Positions 47,065 to 55,229 of a DNA stretch of 64,000 nucleotides are shown here, one piece after another. This DNA comes from Pseudomonadales bacterium (lineage in GTDB: Bacteria; Pseudomonadota; Gammaproteobacteria; Pseudomonadales; Pseudohongiellaceae): the NCBI GenBank assembly GCA_024234365.1, contig JACKOK010000004.1:124001-188000 (forward strand). The letters run 5' to 3'. The first letter of the stretch is position 1. Every line of letters starts with the position of its first letter. The translations under genes and the position numbers were made by a program. The notes beneath the pieces are model-generated. The model was not told the origin of the DNA. It ran no database searches and saw nothing but the letters and a program-made list of their open reading frames with translations.

Positions 47065-47670
47065 TCAGGGTTCGATCTGATTGACCTGACGGATCAGCTG
47101 GGAATCCTCCAGGATATTGAACTGGGGACGATCAGAAGCCTGATCATTGAACTGGATGGAGGCGCTGCGGATATACTCGTTGAGACGTTGCTGGGCCTGG
47201 GCATCAAACTGCAGCGGCGCATCGCTGGCTACTGCATCAGCAAGCTGCACGACAGGCGCCTGTTCCGCGTCACGGGACGCCATGGCTCCGGTGGCCACGG
47301 GCTCCACCAGGGTACTCTGCAGCACGACGTAGGCAGCCATTGCCACCGACGCGGCAATGGCCATGCGACCCATCCCCTGCCACAGGGTTCTGCCCGGATT
47401 TTTCACCGCAGCGGGTTTCTCCGGCGCATAGGCTTCCTCGGCCTCCAGCGCGACAAACAGGCGTTGTGTGGCGTCTGTGGAAACGGCGGCAAGCTCTTCG
47501 TGTTGCAACACGGAGCGCACCAGATTAAAGCGGCGCCAGGTTTCTTCCAGCTCGGCATCGCCGGGCGCGGATTTGAGTAAACGGCGCAACTCCAGCTCAT
47601 CCGCCTCATTGTCCATGAGGGCGGAAAGGGATTCCTTCAGCGGGTGACCATGACTGTTTTCCAAACTCAT
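47065..47670 (-). CDS. rseA: Anti-sigma-E factor RseA/MucA
   Basis: 201 residues (194 in P. aeruginosa MucA, 216 in E. coli RseA). The N-terminal sigma-binding domain begins with KESLSALMDNEADELELRRL. A single membrane segment (about residues 98-117, GMGRMAIAASVAMAAYVVLQ) separates it from the periplasmic part, which ends RPQFNILEDSQLIRQVNQ. Regulated cleavage by DegS/AlgW and RseP (15517-16908) would release RpoE. The spacer to rpoE is 159 bases with no gene. Confidence 0.93.
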   Translation of the reverse strand: MSLENSHGHPLKESLSALMDNEADELELRRLLKSAPGDAELEETWRRFNLVRSVLQHEELAAVSTDATQRLFVALEAEEAYAPEKPAAVKNPGRTLWQGMGRMAIAASVAMAAYVVLQSTLVEPVATGAMASRDAEQAPVVQLADAVASDAPLQFDAQAQQRLNEYIRSASIQFNDQASDRPQFNILEDSQLIRQVNQIEP

Positions 47671-47829
47671 TCAATACCTCTGCATGCTGCCCCACGGGAC
47701 AGCCGGGTTTAGGGGTAAAACGTTCAGATTCGGTCCTGCAATATTGCGCTCTGTCGCGGTTCTGAAATATGGCATAAATCTGGCAATCTTACGAGTAAGA
47801 CAGCGGCTGTTGCTTCAGGTTCCATCTGT

Positions 47830-48399
47830 TTACATAAATTCACGAATTTTTTTATCGATGGCTTCCCGCGCCCGGAAAATACGCGAGCGCACCGTTCCCA
47901 CGGGGCAGTCCATGATCGCCGTGATGTCCTCATAGCTCAGGCCGGAGAACTCCCGCAGCCGGAACGCCGTGCGCAGATCTTCCGGCAGGTCCTCTATCGC
48001 CTGATTGATCACGGCCTCAAGCTTGTCCCGCTGCAACTGCCCTTCCGGGGTCTCGCTCTCACGCAGGGCCGCAGTATCCTCCACCAGTTCGGCCTCATCC
48101 AGGTCGAAATCCGTTGAGGGCGGCCGCCGCCCCCGTGATACCAGATAATTCTTGGCTGTGTTGACGGCGATACGATACAGCCAGGTGTAAAAGGCACTGT
48201 CACCACGAAACAGCTTCAGCGCACGATAGGCCTTGATGAAGGCCTCCTGGGAAACATCCTCCACCTCGTGGGGATCCTTGATAAACCGGGAAATCAACGC
48301 AGCCACCTTGTGCTGATAACGCAGTACCAGGAAGTTGAAAGCCGTCTTGTCCCCCGCCATGACACGGTCTACCAGTTGCTGGTCGGTTTCCTGCTTCAT
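47830..48399 (-). CDS. rpoE: Sigma-E / AlgU envelope stress sigma factor
   Basis: 189 residues (191 in E. coli). An ECF sigma factor with region 2 (AFNFLVLRYQHKVAALISRF, then DVSQEAFIKAYRAL) and region 4 (DLRTAFRLREFSGLSYEDIT, then GTVRSRIFRAREAI). It starts the rpoE-rseA-mucD group. A sigma-E-like promoter lies upstream at 48469-48495, so autoregulation is likely. nadB is divergent, as in E. coli and Pseudomonas. Confidence 0.98.
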   Translation of the reverse strand: MKQETDQQLVDRVMAGDKTAFNFLVLRYQHKVAALISRFIKDPHEVEDVSQEAFIKAYRALKLFRGDSAFYTWLYRIAVNTAKNYLVSRGRRPPSTDFDLDEAELVEDTAALRESETPEGQLQRDKLEAVINQAIEDLPEDLRTAFRLREFSGLSYEDITAIMDCPVGTVRSRIFRAREAIDKKIREFM

Positions 48400-48468
48400 C
48401 TCGAACAGCTCTCGGGCAGGAAGTCACTCATAAGGCAAAGAGGTCTCGTCATACGTTTCATCAGGGGG

Positions 48469-48495
48469 ATAGACCACGGGAACGGATGTAAGTTC
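48469..48495 (-). promoter_or_regulatory. Candidate sigma-E autoregulated promoter of rpoE
   Basis: On the minus strand GAACTT (48495-48490) is followed after 16 bases by TCTAT (48473-48469). The known sigma-E/AlgU consensus is GAACTT, 16-17 bases, then TCTGA or similar. It would start transcription near 48462, about 60 bases before the rpoE ATG. The -35 is a full match, the -10 partial. Confidence 0.65.
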
Positions 48496-48533
48496 AGGCA
48501 CAGATATCCTTTGCGCACCGACTACAGGTGATA

Positions 48534-48562
48534 TTGGCACTTTTAGGCAGCCTGCCTGTAAA
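48534..48562 (+). promoter_or_regulatory. Candidate sigma-70 promoter of nadB
   Basis: TTGGCA (48534-48539), 17 bases, then TGTAAA (48557-48562). The -35 matches 5 of 6 consensus bases and the -10 matches 4 of 6. TAAAAT at 48559-48564 is a better -10 but at 19-base spacing. It lies about 65 bases before the nadB ATG and faces away from the rpoE promoter. Confidence 0.45.
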
Positions 48563-48626
48563 ATAAGCGGCTTCCCGGATTGCCCACTTCGGGCCACCCA
48601 CACAGCCATCAGGTCACGGCACAACA

Positions 48627-50291
48627 ATGAGCGTCAACGATACCACATCTGTTCACGACTACGACATATTGATCATCGGCAGCGGTGCTGCGGGTTTGAC
48701 ACTGGCATTGAAGAGCGCCGACTTCGCCAGGGTCGCCGTTATCAGCAAGGGCGAGCTGAGCCAGGGTGCCACCTTCTGGGCCCAGGGTGGTATCGCCGCC
48801 GTCCTCGATGACGAAGACAGCATCGAGGCCCACATCGCCGATACGCTGGATGCCGGTGCGGGGCTGTGCCACCGCGATATGGTCAGCCATGTGGTGGAGA
48901 ACAGCGGCGCCTGTGTCAAATGGCTGGTGGAACAGGGAGTCCCGTTCACCACCATTGCTCCCGAAGACGCGCGCGATGGCGCAGAACGCGCCCCCCTGCA
49001 ACCCGATAATCTGGCCCCGCTGCACCTCACCCAGGAGGGGGGGCATAGCCATCGCCGCATCATTCACGCCACTGACGCCACGGGCCGGGCAGTGTTTGAG
49101 ACCCTGGCCAGGCGGGCACGGCAGAATCCCAATATCGATCTGTTCGAGAATCGCATCGCCATCGATCTGATTACCCGCAAAAAACTGGGGCTGGAGGGCG
49201 AACAGTGTGTGGGAGCCTATATTTTTTCTCCGGAGACCAGCAGCATCGAGGTCTTTAAGGCCCGTTTCGTGATACTGGCCACGGGCGGTGCTAGCAAGGC
49301 CTATCTGTTCACCACCAATCCCGACGGTGCCACCGGAGATGGCATTGCCATGGCCTGGCGCGCCGGATGCCGCATTGCCGACATGGAATTCAATCAGTTC
49401 CATCCCACCTGCCTGTATCACCCTCACGCCAAATCCTTTCTCATCACGGAGGCCCTGCGCGGTGAAGGCGCCTGGCTGGAACTGCCGGATGGCACACGTT
49501 TCATGCCGCAATTCGACTCACGGGCCGAGCTGGCGCCACGGGACATCGTCGCCCGGGCAATCGACCATGAGATGAAGCGCCTGGGTTGCGACTGCGTCTA
49601 TCTGAACATCACCCATAAACCGGCGGCATTTATCCAGGAGCATTTCCCTACCATTTATGCCCGCTGCCTGAAATTCGGTATCGACATCACCCGTGACCGT
49701 ATCCCAGTGGTACCGGCAGCCCATTACACCTGCGGCGGGGTGGTCGTAGACAAGAGCGGGCGTACCGATCTGCCCAATCTCTACGCCATTGGCGAAACCA
49801 GCTTCACTGGTTTGCACGGCGCCAATCGCATGGCAAGCAACTCGCTGCTGGAGTGTTTTGTCCTCGCCTTCAGTGCCAGCGAGGATATTCGCGACAAGAT
49901 CGCCAGTACCCCGCTCGTGAGCGAAATTCCTCCCTGGGATGAAAGCCTGGTAACCCGGTCAAACGAAGAGATCGTCGTCGCCCACAACTGGGACGAGTTG
50001 CGCCGCTTCATGTGGGCCTATGTAGGAATCGTCCGCAAGGACGAACGCCTGCAGCGGGCTAAACGGCGTATCCAGCTGCTTGAACAGGAGACTGAGGATT
50101 ACTACAAGCACTATGTCGTCACCCGCGACCTGCTTGAGCTGCGCAACCTCGTGCTGGTGGCACGCCTGATCGTGGAATGCGCCATCGCGCGCAAGGAAAG
50201 CCGGGGGCTTCATTACACGCTCGACCACCCCGAGCTGCTGCCAGAGGCAGTGGACACCGTCCTGACACCCCCCAACAGCCTGGCGCACTGA
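48627..50291 (+). CDS. nadB: L-aspartate oxidase
   Basis: 554 residues (540 in E. coli). This FAD enzyme converts aspartate to iminoaspartate, the first step of NAD synthesis. The FAD-binding DYDILIIGSGAAGLTLAL is at residues 11-28. The catalytic region has HPTCLYHP and ITEALRGEGAWL. GLHGANRMASNSLLECFV near residue 395 is a family signature. Its neighbours rpoE (divergent) and ygfX/sdhE/ygfZ are the same as in other gammaproteobacteria. A MITE-like repeat begins 11 bases after the stop. Confidence 0.98.
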   Translation: MSVNDTTSVHDYDILIIGSGAAGLTLALKSADFARVAVISKGELSQGATFWAQGGIAAVLDDEDSIEAHIADTLDAGAGLCHRDMVSHVVENSGACVKWLVEQGVPFTTIAPEDARDGAERAPLQPDNLAPLHLTQEGGHSHRRIIHATDATGRAVFETLARRARQNPNIDLFENRIAIDLITRKKLGLEGEQCVGAYIFSPETSSIEVFKARFVILATGGASKAYLFTTNPDGATGDGIAMAWRAGCRIADMEFNQFHPTCLYHPHAKSFLITEALRGEGAWLELPDGTRFMPQFDSRAELAPRDIVARAIDHEMKRLGCDCVYLNITHKPAAFIQEHFPTIYARCLKFGIDITRDRIPVVPAAHYTCGGVVVDKSGRTDLPNLYAIGETSFTGLHGANRMASNSLLECFVLAFSASEDIRDKIASTPLVSEIPPWDESLVTRSNEEIVVAHNWDELRRFMWAYVGIVRKDERLQRAKRRIQLLEQETEDYYKHYVVTRDLLELRNLVLVARLIVECAIARKESRGLHYTLDHPELLPEAVDTVLTPPNSLAH

Positions 50292-50301
50292 GCCTAAGGC
50301 C

Positions 50302-50449
50302 CTAGCAGGCTGTTGAAAAACGTTTTCAAGGCAGCCAGTGCAAGGCAAAAACGAGCGACAAAGCGCAGTTTATAACGGATAAATGAGCATTTTGAGCTCG
50401 TTTTTAACGCCGCAATGGCAACGTAGATAGTTTTTCAACAGCCTGCTAG
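50302..50449. mobile_element. 148-bp MITE-like element with 20-bp perfect terminal inverted repeats
   Basis: CTAGCAGGCTGTTGAAAAAC at 50302-50321 is repeated as a perfect reverse complement at 50430-50449. A second, inner inverted repeat (AAAAACGAGC at 50347-50356, complement at 50396-50405) is nested within. The inside has no gene. Short length, perfect termini and lack of coding match a miniature inverted-repeat transposable element, or a large palindromic intergenic repeat. Both ends carry CTAG, possibly a target palindrome. The right terminus runs into ygfX and supplies its TAG stop (50448-50446). A parent transposase is not in the window. Confidence 0.8.
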
Positions 50450-50859
50450 AATTTTTGCCAGCGCAGGGCCATACGCAACGCGCGCAAGGACTCCGCAGAC
50501 GCCGAGTCCGGCAACAGCACCAGGGCTGCCGGCAGTTGCACGGGGGGAGGCAGCCCCTCGGCTACAGGCAGCGCCTCAAAGCGCAGAACAATCAGCGCGG
50601 GATGACAATAACATTCCGGCCGCAGGCATACCGGCACCATCCCCTGCCCCATATCCAGGCTCATCTGCCCCTGCACAAGCGACAAGACCTGTGGCCGGGC
50701 TCGCCGCCTGAACAAATAGCACAGCAGGATAAGCATGCCAGCCAAGCGAAGTACGAGTGGCAACTGGGCCAGACATAAGGCCAGCAACGCCAGCCCCCAC
50801 TGCAAGGCACAGACGGCGCGCAGAAGGCGTGATTCGGACAATTCAATTCGGATTTGCAT
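50446..50859 (-). CDS. ygfX: YgfX-like membrane protein
   Basis: 137 residues (135 in E. coli YgfX/CptA). It starts MQIRIELSESRLLRAVCALQ, then has two closely spaced hydrophobic segments (about residues 17-34 and 38-55, with LALLALCLAQLPLVLRLAG and MLILLCYLF). The hydrophilic C-terminal part contains VLRFEALPVAEGLPPPVQLP. E. coli YgfX was reported as the partner of YgfY/SdhE; here sdhE is 36 bases upstream. The last sense codons TGG CAA AAA TTC are followed by TAG, which belongs to the terminal repeat of the neighbouring MITE, so a few C-terminal residues may have been lost or replaced by the insertion. Confidence 0.75.
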   Translation of the reverse strand: MQIRIELSESRLLRAVCALQWGLALLALCLAQLPLVLRLAGMLILLCYLFRRRARPQVLSLVQGQMSLDMGQGMVPVCLRPECYCHPALIVLRFEALPVAEGLPPPVQLPAALVLLPDSASAESLRALRMALRWQKF

Positions 50860-50895
50860 GCACGGATCCCTGTGCCCTGCCAAGGTCTTGCCTGC

Positions 50896-51141
50896 TCAGC
50901 CCGCTCCCCTGACCCGCTCGATGATAGCGACCAGTTCCGGGTGTGGCACCGGTTCCCGCATGACCAGCCAGTTATAGAGATCCTGGTCTTCCTCCATCAG
51001 CAGGCGACGGTACTGGGCCCGTTCATCCTCGCTCAGCTGCGGCAAACATTTTTCGACAAAGGGCAACAGCAACAGATCCAGTTCGCGCATACCGCGACGG
51101 CTGTGCCAGGCCAGTTTCTTGTATTCAATATCTGATAACAT
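50896..51141 (-). CDS. sdhE: FAD assembly factor SdhE
   Basis: 81 residues (88 in E. coli). It promotes covalent FAD attachment to succinate dehydrogenase. The essential RGxxE motif is present as SRRGMRELD near residue 17, and EDQDLYNWLVMREPVPHPEL closes the five-helix fold. The ATG at 51141 gives the normal family start (MLSDIEYKKLAWH); the frame is open upstream, but that part lies over ygfZ. It is divergent from ygfZ. Confidence 0.95.
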   Translation of the reverse strand: MLSDIEYKKLAWHSRRGMRELDLLLLPFVEKCLPQLSEDERAQYRRLLMEEDQDLYNWLVMREPVPHPELVAIIERVRGAG

Positions 51142-51211
51142 GTGGCAACCTGAATGGGACAATAGCCCGTTCATCATAACCCAAAACCTTGATTTTATCC
51201 GGGCACTCTTC

Positions 51212-52153
51212 ATGGCAAGCACTGTCACCGACCTGAACAATTTCGACCTGCTTGGCATCTGCGGCGAGGATGCCGGGCAGTTTCTGCAAGGCCAGTTAAG
51301 CGGCAACCTGGACAAACTCAGCTCCACCCACAGCCTCAGGGCGGCCTATTGCGATCTGAAGGGCCGGGTCATCAGCGACATGCAGGTACTGCAGGGGTCT
51401 CACTGCATCTATCTGCTGTGCCTGTCTGGCATGGGCGCCACCTTGCGCCGCATCCTCGACAAATACATTGTCTTTTCCAAGGCCAGCACACAGTTACTGA
51501 GCCAGGACTTTGAGCACTACGGCATTCATGGTGAGGGCGCCAGGCAAACCCTTGTGGAACTTTTCGGGCAGGCTCCCGAAAACCCGGGCGATGTCGTCCA
51601 GCAGGAAGATGCCCTGGCCTTTCGCCTGACAGACGCCGAGCCCCGCTACGAAGTTCTGTTGCCACGGAGCGGGCACAACATGCTGGAACGCATGCAGTCA
51701 CTGGGAATAACCGACGACACGGAATCATGGGACCTGTGCGATATTCGTCAGGGCATCATCCATATACATCCGGATATCCAGGAAACCTATACCCCCCAAT
51801 TGCTCAATTACGATATCAATGGGGTCATCGATTTCAGAAAGGGCTGCTATACAGGCCAGGAAATTGTCGCCCGCATGCATTATCGGGGCACAGCCAAGAA
51901 ACGCCTGTACCTGGGCAAAAGTCGGGAGCACGTCAGTGTGCAGACACAGCTCATGCACGGGACTGAACCCGTAGGCGAGATCCTGAGCGTGTCCCGTAAT
52001 GAAACAGGGGGCTACGAGTTTCTGGTGATTCTGCCCTGCGAACTGGCCGCTAACGATGCAAACCTGCTGCTGCAAAATGAAGGGGAAGCGTCTTCGGGCA
52101 AGGGTTCCGCCCCCGTTGAACTTCTGTCCATTCCGGATTTGCAAACACATTGA
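51212..52153 (+). CDS. ygfZ: tRNA-modifying/Fe-S protein YgfZ
   Basis: 313 residues (326 in E. coli). A folate-binding, GcvT-like protein that supports iron-sulfur enzymes such as MiaB. The family signature KGCYTGQEIVARMHYRG is present near residue 210, including the conserved cysteine. The start is not certain: ATG 51212 gives the Pseudomonas-like N-terminus, while ATG 51140 would add 24 residues. Neither has a strong ribosome binding site. It sits back to back with sdhE and converges on selO. Confidence 0.93.
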   Translation: MASTVTDLNNFDLLGICGEDAGQFLQGQLSGNLDKLSSTHSLRAAYCDLKGRVISDMQVLQGSHCIYLLCLSGMGATLRRILDKYIVFSKASTQLLSQDFEHYGIHGEGARQTLVELFGQAPENPGDVVQQEDALAFRLTDAEPRYEVLLPRSGHNMLERMQSLGITDDTESWDLCDIRQGIIHIHPDIQETYTPQLLNYDINGVIDFRKGCYTGQEIVARMHYRGTAKKRLYLGKSREHVSVQTQLMHGTEPVGEILSVSRNETGGYEFLVILPCELAANDANLLLQNEGEASSGKGSAPVELLSIPDLQTH

Positions 52154-52181
52154 GCAGCCGGCTCTGCTCCTGGAGCCCGCC

Positions 52182-53789
52182 TCAGGAACTGCAGGAAAGC
52201 ATGGAGGCCCCCGCGCGATGCCGCGCCCACTCCGGACGCTTGCGATGAAAACCCGGCGCATTGTGGTGTTCTATATAGGGTTCCTGTAGCGCCGCATGCA
52301 GTTGATGTACGCGACTGAAATCCCCTTCGTCGGCGAGATCCAGGGCTTCCTGAACGAGATAGTTACGAAGAACAAACCACGGGTTCACGCGGTTCATCTG
52401 AGTGCGTCGCACACACACATCCTGTGCATCCCGATGTACCCGCGCTGCATAGTGCTGCAGCCAGCGGGAAAGACGGATGAGATGCTCTCCGGAAGCTTCC
52501 CCCTCCCCGTAGAAGGCATGCGCCAACACGCCGACATCCTCGCGCACCTCCCCGCCAAGAGGCGCCTGCGCCAGCGCACGGAAGAACAGACTCATATCCG
52601 TCTCCCGCAACTGCAACACCGCAAGCAGTTCAGACAGAAGTGCCTTATCTTCCTTAGTTCCAAAATTCTGCACACCAAGCTTACGCCCCATAATTTCCAA
52701 CCAGGCGTTCTCGTATAAGAGTGGGTAAGATTTCAGAATCGCTTCCACTTCAGGGACATCCTGCAATACCGGAAGCACCGCATTGGCCAACTGATAGAGG
52801 TTCCACAAGGCAATCTCGGGCTGCGCCTCGTAGCGGTAACGACGATTTACGGCATCTGTCGTATTGGGAGTCCATTGCGGGTCGTAATGATCGAGCCATC
52901 CGTAGGGGCCATAATCAATACTCAGCCCCAGCACGGACATATTGTCGGTATTCATCACGCCGTGAACAAAACCCAGGCTCATCCAGTGTGCCACCATGAT
53001 GGCGGTACGCTCACACACCTCCCCGAACCAGCGCAGCATGATGTCCTGAGACACATGCTCCCCACTTGTCAGCGAAGGCGCTGCAAGGTGTGGAAAATCA
53101 TCGTGAATACATTGGTGAAGCAAACGACGCAACAACGCTTCCTCGCCCCGGTATGCGCACAACTGAAAATGGCCAAAACGCGTGAACGAGGGAGCGACCC
53201 GACAGACAATTGCACCCGGCTCATACTGTGGGTTGCCATCGTAAAACATGTCTCTCACCACTTCGTCACCGCTGAGCACGAGACTGAGCGCACGCGTGGT
53301 CGGCACGCCGAGAAAATGCATGGCTTCACTGCAGAGAAATTCGCGCAGGGAAGAACGCAATACGGCGCGTCCGTCAGCACCACGAGAATAAGGGGTCGGC
53401 CCGGCACCTTTGAGTTGCAGATTCAGCAATTGGCCATCACGGGTCGCCAATTCTCCCAGATTGATGGCCCGTCCATCGCCCAGTTGCCCGGCCCAGTTTC
53501 CGAACTGATGCCCACCATAACGTGTTGCAAAGGGAGAGACTCCGGGAAAGCGTTCATTTCCGGACATCAGCTGCGCAAAGCGCTCACTGTGGCAGAAATC
53601 CGTATCGAAGCCAAAGTCTTCACACAGCGAAGGCGAGCACAGCAACAGACGCGGTGCACGCACCGGGCTTGGCAACACCGTGGAGTACAGTGCTTCACTC
53701 ACCTGTCTTGGCTGATTTCCGCTTTGTGTATCGCCAGGTAATGCAGCGACAAAACGGGAGCTCAACTCAGGAAGTGTGTCAGTGCTCAT
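52182..53789 (-). CDS. selO: Protein adenylyltransferase SelO (YdiU)
   Basis: 535 residues (478 in E. coli). A pseudokinase that transfers AMP to protein side chains in redox stress. Family blocks are RYGGHQFGNWAGQLGDGRAI, LQLKGAGPTPYSR, GVPTTRALSL and HGVMNTDNMSVLGLSIDYGP (metal binding). The C-terminus ends in SMLSCSS, keeping the terminal cysteine-serine-serine where eukaryotic homologues carry selenocysteine. Start MSTDTLPELSSRF. The EAL gene ends about 100 bases upstream. Confidence 0.96.
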   Translation of the reverse strand: MSTDTLPELSSRFVAALPGDTQSGNQPRQVSEALYSTVLPSPVRAPRLLLCSPSLCEDFGFDTDFCHSERFAQLMSGNERFPGVSPFATRYGGHQFGNWAGQLGDGRAINLGELATRDGQLLNLQLKGAGPTPYSRGADGRAVLRSSLREFLCSEAMHFLGVPTTRALSLVLSGDEVVRDMFYDGNPQYEPGAIVCRVAPSFTRFGHFQLCAYRGEEALLRRLLHQCIHDDFPHLAAPSLTSGEHVSQDIMLRWFGEVCERTAIMVAHWMSLGFVHGVMNTDNMSVLGLSIDYGPYGWLDHYDPQWTPNTTDAVNRRYRYEAQPEIALWNLYQLANAVLPVLQDVPEVEAILKSYPLLYENAWLEIMGRKLGVQNFGTKEDKALLSELLAVLQLRETDMSLFFRALAQAPLGGEVREDVGVLAHAFYGEGEASGEHLIRLSRWLQHYAARVHRDAQDVCVRRTQMNRVNPWFVLRNYLVQEALDLADEGDFSRVHQLHAALQEPYIEHHNAPGFHRKRPEWARHRAGASMLSCSS

Positions 53790-53890
53790 GCAAACACCCA
53801 GGGCAACAGGGTCAAAAATTTACCGGTGCCAAACCCACAGGAAAATTCACAAGACCAAAAGAGATTGTGTAAGAGACGCTCAGGGGACAT

Positions 53891-55147
53891 TCAAACTTGC
53901 GGATTGCGGGCATCCAGCACCGCCGCCAGCTCACTTTCAGGCATGGGGCGGGCAAAGTAATACCCCTGAGCATTATCGCAGTCGAGCTGGCTGAGCAGGG
54001 TGACTTCCTCAGCCTCTTCCACCCCTTCGGCAACAATGTCGATACCCATGTTCTCACGCAGGGTCAGAATGGATTTAATCAGGCCAAACACCGTTTTGTC
54101 GCTACGCATTTCGTGCACAAAGCTGCGGTCGATTTTCAGGGTATCAATGGGGTACTGGTGCAAATAACTCAGGGAGGAATAGCCGGTACCGAAATCGTCG
54201 ATTACCACCTTCATTCCCAGCCTGCGACAACGCTCAAGAGAATTTTTGACATTTTTCGGCTGCTGCAGCAGCAAACGTTCGGTAATCTCGATGTGGAAGC
54301 GGTTTGCCTGTGTCTGGTTTTCCTGCAGAATGCGGCAGAAATTATCCAGGAATGTTTCTTCCTCGAAATCGGTTGCCGAGAGATTCACACTGACATACAG
54401 ATCCTCCAGATCCGGGCGGCGCACACTGAGCCGGTTCAGCATCTGGCACACTTCCGCTATTGCCCAGCGGCTGGCTTCGATGATCAGCCCACTGCCCTCT
54501 GCCATCGGAATGAACTCGTCCGGTGGCACAATGCCACGCTCGGGGTGTCGCCAGCGCATCAGCGCCTCCAGCCCTAACACACGCCCACTGCTGATGGAGA
54601 TGATGGGCTGGTAGTGTAAAAACAACTGTCCGCTGACAATGGCAACCTTGAACTCATTGGCAAGCTTGATGGACTCGACGACATTGGTCTGTTCGGCATA
54701 AGCACGTTCCGACTCTTCCGGAGAGGGCGTTTCCGGGCTCTCGGTCAATAAGGTCTGGGAACGGCGCAGGATATCGCGATAGCGCATCAGGATGACCTGG
54801 GAGATCAGGCGTACGATCGGATTGGCGCCGCGCACACTGCGAGCAAAATCTTCCTTGGTAATTTCAAGCAAAGTGCAACGCTCGAGGGATTTTACCGTGG
54901 CACTGCGCGGCTGATTATCCACAATCGCCATTTCGCCGATAATGCTGCCGGGGCCACGAGTGCCCATATCCAGAATCGTGCCATCGCCCTTCTCTACCAG
55001 AATTCTGACGCGCCCTTCCTGAATAAAATAGGCGCAGGCTCCCATCTCGCCTTGCGACATGATTGTCTCACCGGCGCGAAACACCTTCTCCGCCTTGGGA
55101 GTGGAGATACTCTGCTTGACCTGATTTACCGTGGCTGACTCCGGCAT
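53891..55147 (-). CDS. cNMP-binding / EAL-domain c-di-GMP phosphodiesterase
   Basis: 418 residues. N-terminal cyclic-nucleotide-binding domain (about 15-130) with GPGSIIGEMAIVDNQPRSATV; the GEMA and PRSA positions match the phosphate cassette of CRP-type proteins, so it could really bind cAMP or a related ligand. A short helical linker (about 130-170) leads to an EAL domain (about 170-415) with all main catalytic motifs: LEALMRW, NLSATDF, EITE, DDFGTGYSSLSYL, KIDRSFV, EGVE and AQGYYFARP. No GGDEF and no membrane segment, so it is a cytosolic phosphodiesterase. The ATG at 55147 (GAGG 5 bases ahead) is preferred over an upstream TTG. Confidence 0.92.
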   Translation of the reverse strand: MPESATVNQVKQSISTPKAEKVFRAGETIMSQGEMGACAYFIQEGRVRILVEKGDGTILDMGTRGPGSIIGEMAIVDNQPRSATVKSLERCTLLEITKEDFARSVRGANPIVRLISQVILMRYRDILRRSQTLLTESPETPSPEESERAYAEQTNVVESIKLANEFKVAIVSGQLFLHYQPIISISSGRVLGLEALMRWRHPERGIVPPDEFIPMAEGSGLIIEASRWAIAEVCQMLNRLSVRRPDLEDLYVSVNLSATDFEEETFLDNFCRILQENQTQANRFHIEITERLLLQQPKNVKNSLERCRRLGMKVVIDDFGTGYSSLSYLHQYPIDTLKIDRSFVHEMRSDKTVFGLIKSILTLRENMGIDIVAEGVEEAEEVTLLSQLDCDNAQGYYFARPMPESELAAVLDARNPQV

Positions 55148-55229
55148 GACGCCTCTTTGCCTCCGCAAAAACTGCCCACATCATAAAGGAAAGGTTTTAT
55201 GAAAGATACCAATGGCATTCCTCGCAACT

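Noticed and set aside
52160..52177. Small GGCTC/GAGCC hairpin between ygfZ and selO as a bidirectional terminator
   Set aside because: The stem is only 5 bp and there is no U tract on either strand.
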